Source of the DNA: Rhodospirillaceae bacterium CCH5-H10
GTDB taxonomy: Bacteria > Pseudomonadota > Alphaproteobacteria > Reyranellales > Reyranellaceae
Direction of reading: 5' to 3'
Length of the DNA: 39,042 nucleotides
Assembly (NCBI GenBank): GCA_001557035.1
Contig: LSKJ01000261.1
Location: forward strand, 1-39,042
The stretch's first letter is position 1. Each line of letters starts with the position of its first letter. Under the pieces are notes generated by a model, which saw nothing but the letters and a program-made list of their open reading frames with translations, ran no database searches and had not been told where the DNA came from. The translations under genes and the position numbers were made by a program. Positions 32,794 through 39,042 of this stretch are shown piece by piece.

Positions 32794-35073
32794 TCAGACC
32801 TCTCCGATGGTGGGCGTGGTGGATGTCACGCCGCTGTCGTTCAATTGCTTCAGGCGGGCGGTGTCGTAGCCCAGCAACTCGCGCAACACCTCGTCGGTGT
32901 GCTGGCCGAGATCGGGGGCGGGACGTTCGATGACGAGGCCTTCGCCGCCGAGGCGGTAGGGAAGGCCTTTCACGAGGCCCCCGTTCTCGTCGCGCACCAG
33001 GGTCACGCCCTGCAGGGCGGTGTCGCGCAGAAGATCGTTGCCGTCGAAGCAGGGCGCGGCGGCAATGCCCCTGGCGAGCAGCGCCGTGACGGCGGCATCG
33101 CGCGGCTTGCTGGCGCAGAAATCAGCCATCGAGGGATCGGTCGCGTCGAGCGTGACCGCCAACCATCCGCCGTCAGCACACTGGTAAGAGTCCTGCTGCA
33201 CCACATCCGCCTCGGTATTGCCGCGCGGCGCCAGCCGGGCAGCGGCGAGAATTTCCTCGCCGAGCGTGAACGACGCGACTTCGCGCTGGGAGAAGTCGAG
33301 AAAGGCGCCCTTGCCGGTGCGGCGTGCTTCGGTGACGGCGGCAATGACGATGCCGGTGGCGAACAGCGACACGATCTGGTCGGGATAGTTCACGTCCATG
33401 CCCGAGATGCGCGGCTCCTCGCCTTCGTAGCCGGTGAGCGAGGCAATGCCCGATGTGGCGTCGAGCGTGCTGCCGAACGAGACGTTCATCCGCTCGGGGC
33501 CGGTATCGCCCTGGCTGGAGATGGCGGCGAACACCAGGCGCGGGTTGATTGCGCTCAGGTCCTTGTAGCCGAGGCCCGCGCGGTCGAGCACGCCACGCCG
33601 GAAGTTCTCCACGACGACGTCGCACTTGGCCGCGAGTTCGCGGATGACGCGCTGGCCCTCGGGATCTTTCAGGTTCAGCGCCAGTCCGCGCTTGTTGCGG
33701 TTGGTGAATCGGAACTGCGGCGAGCGGTTCCACCAGCCATCGTCATTGTCGATCTTGCCGACGACGCGGAAGGGATCGAGATAGGCGCCGGATTCGATCT
33801 TGATCACGTCGGCACCGAGATCGGCCAGCATTGCCGAGGTGTTCGCGCCCGCGGTCAACAGCCCGAAATCCAGCACGCGTATGCCTGCGAGGGGACGATC
33901 ATTTACCTCCCCCTTCAGAGGGGGAGGCGTCGCGGTCTTCCGCGACGGAGGGGTCATCGGCACGTCCCCTTTTGAGTGGGGAGTAGGGAGAGGCGGTGCC
34001 GGGCGCGGCGAAAACGAACGACCGTTCCACTGCACGGGCAGTTGCGGCAGGCGTAGCGTGCCCTCGGTCGGATGCTGCATGTCGGCCAGGAAGCCGCGCG
34101 CCACGTATTGTTCGGTCCGCAAGAGCTCGGCTGGCGAGAAGATCGGGCCGAACGGCACGCCCTTGGCCTGCGCGGCCTTCTGGATCTCCTCGCGGGTCCT
34201 GTCGGCGAACCACGGCGCCAGCGCCGCGTAAAGCTCGGCGATGTTCTGGCGCCGGCCGGCGCGGGTGTTGAACTTCGGATCGTCGAGCCGCGGATCGCTG
34301 ATCAGGGCGCGCGTCGCGGGCCATTGCGTCACGGTGTAGACGACGGCCACGTGACCGTCGCGGCAGGGCAGCACCTGGAACTCCGAGTTCCTGCCCTCGC
34401 GACCGGGCGAGGTGCCGGACGCGGCGGCGCCCGAGGCGGCCTTCCAGTTCACCCACTGCATCACTTCCGCGAGCGACACGCGCACCGACGGCGCCGGCCG
34501 GCCGGCATCGCGCGCGGCGAGGGCCGCCATGAGGCCGGTGAAGGCGGTAAGTCCTGCAGGGTAGGAAGCCTGGTGACCGCCGAGCTTCAGCGGCTTGCGC
34601 GCCGGCTCGCCGACCATGTGCATCAGCCCGCCCAGCGCCTGGATCGCGAGTTCGCTGACGGGACGTTGCGCGGCATTCATTTCGAGCGGAAAGGCCGCGA
34701 TCTCGACCGGGGTCGCCTTGCCCGTGCGCAGCGTTGCGGCGACGGAGGCCGGTTCCTCGAACAGCACGACATCGGCCTTGCCGGCAAGATCGGCGAGGGC
34801 CGCGCGGCCGCACCCGCTCGCGAAATCAAGCGTCACGGATCGCTTCGACGTGTTGAGGAACTGGAAGAGTGCGCTTTCGCCCTGCGACAGCAAGGGCGGC
34901 GCCCGTCGCACCGGATCGCCGCCGGGAGGCTCGACCTTGAGCACGTCGGCGCCGAGGTCGGCGGCGATCTTGGCCGCGAGCGACGTCGCAAGACGCAGGC
35001 AGAGCGGCACTTTCGCGTCGTTCACTTCGACGATCTTGAAACCTGCAAGCGGCAGGGCGGAAGCCTCGTTCAT
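32794..35073 (-). CDS. Tandem (fused) class III CoA-transferase with degenerate N-terminal half
   Basis: A 759-residue protein of two CaiB/BaiF domains, about residues 1-355 and 392-759. Both halves open with family strands (GFKIVEVNDA; GIRVLDFGLLTAGA) and GADVLKVEPP/GADVIKIES. The second half has catalytic Asp565 in VNYPDQIVSLF and the TGKG motif. In the first half the matching stretch GGHQASYPAGLTAFTG has no Asp and the TGxG motif is lost, so it looks catalytically inactive. The Pro-rich linker (about 357-390) is encoded by a palindromic repeat. ATG 35073 begins the fold; an internal ATG at 33957 (Met373), preceded by GGGGA, might restart translation of the second half. Fused forms exist in other bacteria. 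Coupled to the nitronate monooxygenase. Confidence 0.88.
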   Translation of the reverse strand: MNEASALPLAGFKIVEVNDAKVPLCLRLATSLAAKIAADLGADVLKVEPPGGDPVRRAPPLLSQGESALFQFLNTSKRSVTLDFASGCGRAALADLAGKADVVLFEEPASVAATLRTGKATPVEIAAFPLEMNAAQRPVSELAIQALGGLMHMVGEPARKPLKLGGHQASYPAGLTAFTGLMAALAARDAGRPAPSVRVSLAEVMQWVNWKAASGAAASGTSPGREGRNSEFQVLPCRDGHVAVVYTVTQWPATRALISDPRLDDPKFNTRAGRRQNIAELYAALAPWFADRTREEIQKAAQAKGVPFGPIFSPAELLRTEQYVARGFLADMQHPTEGTLRLPQLPVQWNGRSFSPRPAPPLPTPHSKGDVPMTPPSRKTATPPPLKGEVNDRPLAGIRVLDFGLLTAGANTSAMLADLGADVIKIESGAYLDPFRVVGKIDNDDGWWNRSPQFRFTNRNKRGLALNLKDPEGQRVIRELAAKCDVVVENFRRGVLDRAGLGYKDLSAINPRLVFAAISSQGDTGPERMNVSFGSTLDATSGIASLTGYEGEEPRISGMDVNYPDQIVSLFATGIVIAAVTEARRTGKGAFLDFSQREVASFTLGEEILAAARLAPRGNTEADVVQQDSYQCADGGWLAVTLDATDPSMADFCASKPRDAAVTALLARGIAAAPCFDGNDLLRDTALQGVTLVRDENGGLVKGLPYRLGGEGLVIERPAPDLGQHTDEVLRELLGYDTARLKQLNDSGVTSTTPTIGEV
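33906..34000. repeat. In-frame palindromic repeat inside the CoA-transferase gene
   Basis: Three hairpins in series: CCTCCCCC/GGGGGAGG (33906-33927), CGTCGCGG/CCGCGACG (33928-33947, loop TCTT), and TCCCC/GGGGA (33965-33982), the last followed by an imperfect run to about 34000. Hairpin one shares its 8-base arms with the intergenic repeat at 10005, and both are followed by a second GC hairpin and GGAGGGG. The element is read through in frame and encodes the linker between the two CoA-transferase domains. Confidence 0.85.
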
Positions 35074-35150
35074 CGCGGGATGATCTGCGCAAGCCGGTGC
35101 TGCGGTCAACGCTGCGCGCATGCTACCGTCGCGCGTGACGGAGGACTTCA

Positions 35151-36365
35151 ATGGCACAGACCGGCAATCACAAGGGACTTACGTTCGGCATCTTCCTGGC
35201 GCCGTTCCATCGCGTGGGCGAGAACCCGACGCTTTCGATGGCGCGCGACATGGAGCTGATCGAGTGGATCGATGAACTGGGCTACGACGAAGCCTGGATT
35301 GGCGAGCATCACTCCGCCGGCTGGGAAACCATCGCCTCGCCGGAAGTGTTCATCGGCGCCGCCATCGAGCGCACGCGCTACATCCGCCTCGGCTCCGGCG
35401 TGACCAGCCTGCCCTATCACCACCCGCTGATGGTCGCGAACCGCTTCGTGCAGCTCGACCATATGTCGCGCGGCCGCACGATGCTGGGCTGCGGTCCGGG
35501 GGCGCTGCCGTCCGACGCCTACATGATGGGCATCGATCCCTCGACCCAGCGGCCGCGCATGGAGGAGGCGCTGGAGGCGATCATGCGCCTGCTCGAATGC
35601 AAGGAACCGGTCACGATGAAGACCGACTGGTTCGAGCTGAAGGAGGCCAGGCTGCATCTCGCGCCCTACAGCTATCCGCATTTCCCCATCGCCTGCGCCA
35701 GCACCATCACGCCCTCGGGCATGATCGCCGCCGGCAAGCACGGGCTCGGCGTCCTGTCGATCGGCGCCGGCATTCCGGGCGGCCCCGAGATGCTGGGCAA
35801 GCAGTGGGGCATCTACGAGGAGACCGCGGCCAAGCACGGCAAGACGGCGGATCGCTCGAAGTGGCGCGTGGTGGTGAACGCCCACGTGACGGAAGACGAC
35901 GAGCAGGCGCTGCGCGAGGTCCATGCCGGCGAGCGCCGCGAGACCGTGACCTACTTCGAGGACACGCTCGGCCGACCGCCGGGCCGTGCCGACGATCCGC
36001 TGCGCGACGGCGTGAAGATGGGCACGACGCTTGTTGGAAGCCCCGACACGGTCGCCAAGGGCATCGAGCGTCTGCTGGGCTTCTCGAACGGCGGCTTCGG
36101 CGGCGTGCTGTTCCGTGCGCACGAGTGGGCGACGCGCGAGCAGACGATGCGCTCCTACGAGCTGTTCGCGCGTTACGTGATGCCGCGCTTCCAGGGCTCG
36201 CTCGACACGATCGTCAATTCGAACCAGTGGGCCAAGGATAACCGCAAGGGCATCTTCGGACCCAACGTGGCGGCGGTGAAAAAGGCCTTCACCGACGCCG
36301 GCCGCGAGGCCCCCGAGGAGTTCCGCGCCCGCACGCCCGGCGCCCGCGACGTCGCGGGCGATTGA
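35151..36365 (+). CDS. Luciferase-like flavin-dependent monooxygenase
   Basis: A 404-residue LLM-class oxidoreductase using reduced flavin and O2. LTFGIFLAPFHRVGENPTLS, ELGYDEAWIGEHHSAGWE, SGVTSLPYHHPLMVANRFVQLD and GRTMLGCGPGALPSD form the typical barrel start; GGFGGVLFRAHEW lies late. Related family members include limonene 1,2-monooxygenase and alkanesulfonate-type enzymes. The ATG at 35151 has GGAGG seven bases upstream. It is divergent from the CoA-transferase gene with 77 bases between starts. The substrate is not identifiable; a terpenoid or alkyl compound is a guess. Confidence 0.87.
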   Translation: MAQTGNHKGLTFGIFLAPFHRVGENPTLSMARDMELIEWIDELGYDEAWIGEHHSAGWETIASPEVFIGAAIERTRYIRLGSGVTSLPYHHPLMVANRFVQLDHMSRGRTMLGCGPGALPSDAYMMGIDPSTQRPRMEEALEAIMRLLECKEPVTMKTDWFELKEARLHLAPYSYPHFPIACASTITPSGMIAAGKHGLGVLSIGAGIPGGPEMLGKQWGIYEETAAKHGKTADRSKWRVVVNAHVTEDDEQALREVHAGERRETVTYFEDTLGRPPGRADDPLRDGVKMGTTLVGSPDTVAKGIERLLGFSNGGFGGVLFRAHEWATREQTMRSYELFARYVMPRFQGSLDTIVNSNQWAKDNRKGIFGPNVAAVKKAFTDAGREAPEEFRARTPGARDVAGD

Positions 36366-36394
36366 TAAGAGTCGGCTCGACTTCAAGAGAAGCT

Positions 36395-36542
36395 GTCGTC
36401 TCGACCGAAGCCTCGCGCAGCGAGGCGAAGTGGAGAGACCTTTTCTCCACCATAAGCCGGCAAATCGCGGAGAGAAGGTCTCTCCGCTACGCGCCGGAGC
36501 CTGCCCCGAGGGCATCCGAGGGGGCGCTTCGGTCGAGACGAC
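36395..36542. repeat. Long palindromic repeat at a convergent junction
   Basis: Outer arms GTCGTCTCGACCGAAGC (36395-36411) and GCTTCGGTCGAGACGAC (36526-36542) pair perfectly, and inner segments GGAGAGACCTT and AAGGTCTCTCC also match. The whole gap between the convergent monooxygenase and metal-dependent hydrolase genes is occupied by it. It is a sequence family distinct from the other repeats and a likely two-way terminator. Confidence 0.85.
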
Positions 36543-36563
36543 GCTTGCTTTTCTTCTAGCAGC

Positions 36564-37376
36564 CTAGAACGTCTTCTTCGTCCCCGGTTGTGCGTCGATC
36601 ACCTCGATCGACGACTGGCCCAGCGCCGCCTTGTATTCGGCGGGCGTGCCGCGGAGGAACGGGTTGCTGGCATAGTGCATCGGCCACGCCATCTTAGGCT
36701 TGATCAGTTCCTTGGTGGCATAGGCGGCGGCCTTCGGGTCCATCACGAAGTGACCGCCGATCGGGATCAGGACAAGGTCCGGCTTGTAGTATTCGCCGAT
36801 CAGCTTCATGTCGCCGAACAGGCCGGTGTCGCCCATGTGGTAGATCTTGAAGCCGTTCTCCAGCTCGATGATGAAGCCGCAGGGCTCGCCGGCGGCGTAG
36901 CTCGTGTCCTTGCCGGTGACCGGGTCCTTGAGGATCATCTCCGAGGAATGGTCGGCATGGACCATCGTGATTTTTACGCCGGGGAAGGGCTCGATGGTGC
37001 CGCCCTTGCTCATGCGCGGCACGAGGTTGGCGGGCATCAGGCCGAGCGTCGCCAGAGTCTGGTTGAGGCCGGCCGGCGCCCAGATCGGCGCGTTGTTCTT
37101 CTTGGCGATCTCCAGTGCATCGCCCAGATGATCGCCGTGACCGTGCGTCACGAGGATCAGGTCGACCTTGCCGATCTTGTCGAGGTCCTTCAGCTCCGGA
37201 GGGATCCGGGTGGCGCCCATGATCCAGGGATCGATCATGATCACCTTGCCGCTCTGGGTGGTGAGCTTGAAGGCGGCCTGGCTGTACCAGAGCAGCTCGG
37301 CCTTGCCTTGCGCGTGGGCCGAGCCGGCGAAGGCGAGGCAGGCGGCGGCGATCACGGAAAGAAGACGGAAAACCAT
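36564..37376 (-). CDS. Exported metal-dependent hydrolase (UPF0173-like, MBL fold)
   Basis: A 270-residue protein with a signal peptide MVFRLLSVIAAACLAFAGSA cleaved near residue 22. ILVTHGHGDHLGD carries the HxHxDH zinc motif (His78, His80, Asp82, His83), then HADHSSEM, IYHMGDTGLFGDMKLI and the late IGGHFVMDP and WPMHYASNPFLRG, as in UPF0173/UlaG-like hydrolases. Most relatives are cytosolic, so the export signal is unusual. The ATG at 37376 begins the signal; GGGGAG lies about ten bases upstream. Convergent with the luciferase-like gene and divergent from the thiolase. Substrate unknown. Confidence 0.86.
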   Translation of the reverse strand: MVFRLLSVIAAACLAFAGSAHAQGKAELLWYSQAAFKLTTQSGKVIMIDPWIMGATRIPPELKDLDKIGKVDLILVTHGHGDHLGDALEIAKKNNAPIWAPAGLNQTLATLGLMPANLVPRMSKGGTIEPFPGVKITMVHADHSSEMILKDPVTGKDTSYAAGEPCGFIIELENGFKIYHMGDTGLFGDMKLIGEYYKPDLVLIPIGGHFVMDPKAAAYATKELIKPKMAWPMHYASNPFLRGTPAEYKAALGQSSIEVIDAQPGTKKTF

Positions 37377-37503
37377 GTGACGGTGCTCCCCGATTGTTCC
37401 GCAGAGCCTAGCATCGTTCTTCGCAGCGAAAGAGCGCACTTTCCTGTGAGCCCGCGATCCCTCACCATGTGCACCGCACAATGACGAGGGAGATGGCACG
37501 CCT

Positions 37504-38676
37504 ATGAGCATCAAGGGCAAGGCCTATATCGCCGGAATCTACGAACATCCGACCCGGCTCGCGAAGGACATTTCACTGGCGCAGATCCATGCACAATGCG
37601 CCAAGGGCGCACTGGAGGATGCGGGTCTCACCAAGGACGATGTCGACGGCTATTTCTGCGCCGGTGACGCGCCGGGCCTCGGCCCGATGTCCATGGTCGA
37701 ATACATGGGCCTCAAGGTCCGTCACGTCGATTCGACCGACACCGGCGGCTCCTCCTACGTGCTGCATGTCGGCCACGCCGCCGAGGCGATCGCCGCGGGC
37801 AAGTGCAAGGTGGCGCTGATCACCCTTGCCGGCCGGCCGCGCGCCGAGGGCATGGCGACCGGTACCGTGCCGCGCAGCCGTGGCGGCACGCCGACACCCG
37901 ACGATCCGTTCGAATTCCCCTACGGCCCGACGGTCGTGAACATGTACGCGATGTGCGCCATGCGCCACATGTACGAGTACGGCACGACCTCCGAGCAGCT
38001 CGCCTGGATCAAGGTCGCGGCGTCGCACCACGCGCAGTACAATCCGCATGCGCTGCTGAAGGACGTGGTCACGGTCGAGGAGGTCGTCAACTCGCCGGTC
38101 ATTTCCGATCCGCTGCACCGTCTCGACTGCTGCGTCATCACCGACGGCGGCGGCGCGATCGTCGTCGTGGCGCCGGAGATCGCGGCCAAGCTCAAGCGGC
38201 CGAAGGTCAAGCTGCTCGGTGCGTCCGAGTTCGTGAAGACGCAGATGGGCGGCAAGGTCGACCTCACCTATTCCGGCGCGCGCTTCACCGGTGCCGCGGC
38301 CTTCGCCGAAGCCGGCGTGAAGCCCGGCGACATCAAGTACGCCTCGATCTACGACAGCTTCACCATCACGGTGCTGATGCAGCTGGAAGATCTCGGCTTC
38401 TGCGAGAAGGGCAAGGGCGGCGCCTTCGTGGCCGACGGCAACCTGATCGCGGGCACCGGCAAGCTGCCGTTCAACACCGATGGCGGCGGCCTGTGCAGCA
38501 ACCATCCGGGCAATCGCGGCGGCCTCACCAAGGTTCTCGAGGCGGTGCGTCAGCTCCGCGGCGAGGCGCATCCCAAGGTGCAGGTGCCCAATTGCAATCT
38601 CGCGGTCGCGCACGGCACGGGCGGCTCGCTCGGCCTGCGGCACGGCAGCGCCACCGTCATTCTGGAAAGGGAGTAA
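37504..38676 (+). CDS. SCPx-type thiolase-like protein, nucleophile Cys replaced by Asp
   Basis: A 390-residue thiolase-fold protein of the SCP2/lipid-transfer subgroup. KAYIAGIYEHPTRLAKD opens it; TDTGGSSYVLHVGHAAEAI aligns with the nucleophile loop, where the usual Cys is Asp79. GGGLCSNHPGNRGG and VAHGTGGSLGLRHGSATVIL keep the His-containing motifs. It may lack normal Claisen activity and depend on its partner. ATG at 37504 opens the fold. The DUF35 gene follows after three bases, as in other thiolase-DUF35 pairs, where the OB-fold partner assists acyl-CoA handling. Acyl substrate unknown. Confidence 0.85.
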   Translation: MSIKGKAYIAGIYEHPTRLAKDISLAQIHAQCAKGALEDAGLTKDDVDGYFCAGDAPGLGPMSMVEYMGLKVRHVDSTDTGGSSYVLHVGHAAEAIAAGKCKVALITLAGRPRAEGMATGTVPRSRGGTPTPDDPFEFPYGPTVVNMYAMCAMRHMYEYGTTSEQLAWIKVAASHHAQYNPHALLKDVVTVEEVVNSPVISDPLHRLDCCVITDGGGAIVVVAPEIAAKLKRPKVKLLGASEFVKTQMGGKVDLTYSGARFTGAAAFAEAGVKPGDIKYASIYDSFTITVLMQLEDLGFCEKGKGGAFVADGNLIAGTGKLPFNTDGGGLCSNHPGNRGGLTKVLEAVRQLRGEAHPKVQVPNCNLAVAHGTGGSLGLRHGSATVILERE

Positions 38677-38679
38677 CCC

Positions 38680-39042
38680 ATGGCCGAGACCAAGGAACGC
38701 AAGCTGCCCGCACCGGCCATCAGCGACGAAACGCAGGCCTACTGGGATGCCGCCGGCAAGGGCAAGCTGCTGGTGCGCAAGTGCACGAGCTGCGGCCAGG
38801 CGCATCATTATCCCCGCACGATCTGTCCGTTCTGCTTCAGCGACAAGACCGAATGGGTCGAGGCGTCGGGCAAGGGCACCATCTATTCCTACAGCGTCAT
38901 GCGCCGCGCGCCGGTGCCCTACGCGATGGCCTACGTGACGCTGGCCGAGGGCCCGCGCATGGTGACCAACATCGTCGACTGCGACTTCGACACGCTGAAG
39001 TGCGAGCAGCCGGTGAAGCTGGTCTTCAAGCCGACCGACGGC
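38680..39042 (+). CDS. DUF35 zinc-ribbon/OB-fold protein (3' end outside window)
   Basis: 121 codons are visible and the reading frame is still open at the window edge. The rubredoxin-like zinc ribbon has Cys35 and Cys38 (CTSCGQ) and Cys49 and Cys52 (CPFC), with a helix before it (SDETQAYWDAAGKGK) and an OB-fold after it (GKGTIYSYSVMRRAPVPY). DUF35 proteins pair with SCPx-like thiolases and acyl-CoA-binding enzymes. ATG 38680, with GGGAG upstream and three bases after the thiolase stop. It probably completes within another 20-30 residues. Confidence 0.85.
   Translation, partial: MAETKERKLPAPAISDETQAYWDAAGKGKLLVRKCTSCGQAHHYPRTICPFCFSDKTEWVEASGKGTIYSYSVMRRAPVPYAMAYVTLAEGPRMVTNIVDCDFDTLKCEQPVKLVFKPTDG

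Noticed and set aside
32794..35073. Two CoA-transferase genes joined by a sequencing error
   Set aside because: The frame is continuous through a well-formed repeat with no homopolymer at the join, and fused double-length CoA-transferases are known in other bacteria, so one gene is the simplest reading.

Overview
The window is GC-rich chromosomal DNA. It most resembles an alphaproteobacterium with a large catabolic genome, of the Bradyrhizobium, Reyranella or Rhodoplanes type. This rests on orphan TctC/Bug-type binding proteins, many class III CoA-transferases, hydantoinase-type genes, frequent GTG starts and palindromic intergenic repeats of the kind common in that class; the genus cannot be fixed from sequence alone. 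I see no rRNA, tRNA, CRISPR array, phage or complete insertion sequence. No gene-free stretch exceeds 300 bases; the longest are the divergent promoter regions at 9005-9257 and 17194-17447, where I recognise nothing specific.

Layout. 79-1785 (-) is a D-aminoacylase-type amidohydrolase. Divergent from it, 1866-5945 (+) is a run of Old Yellow Enzyme, CoA-transferase, FAD aromatic hydroxylase and a DUF1772 membrane protein. 5967-8554 holds a divergent acetoin pair, acetolactate synthase (-) and acetolactate decarboxylase (+); the decarboxylase has an N-terminal extension that reads like a ribbon-helix-helix DNA-binding fold. 8642-9986 has a small membrane protein and a secreted retropepsin-like protease. 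10143-16315 (-) is an operon of CoA-transferase, hydantoinase A, hydantoinase B and a TctC-type binding protein. 16423-18182 is a ferredoxin-NADP reductase divergent from a DUF1194 protein.

18324-25786 is a phosphonate-type region: PhnD, PhnC and PhnE, an iron-dependent alcohol dehydrogenase of the phosphonate-associated type, and a divergent LysR regulator resembling those of aminoethylphosphonate loci. Two orphan binding proteins follow downstream. 25740-35073 (-) is a long catabolic run: three short-chain dehydrogenases, a carboxymuconolactone-decarboxylase-family protein, an SMP-30 lactonase, a metallo-beta-lactamase-fold hydrolase, a class III (glutathione-formaldehyde type) alcohol dehydrogenase, a nitronate monooxygenase and a double-length CoA-transferase. 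35151-39042 has a luciferase-like monooxygenase, an exported metal-dependent hydrolase, and a thiolase-like protein followed by its DUF35 zinc-finger/OB-fold partner, which runs off the window.

Most notable: (1) the apparent RHH-acetolactate decarboxylase fusion facing a promoter region with helically phased CGGGC boxes; (2) a 759-residue tandem CoA-transferase whose inter-domain linker is encoded by a palindromic repeat and whose N-terminal half lacks the catalytic aspartate; (3) seven palindromic repeat elements, three of them sitting exactly in convergent gene junctions; (4) a thiolase-like protein with Asp where the nucleophilic Cys should be. Everything here is read by eye from sequence; no database search was run.
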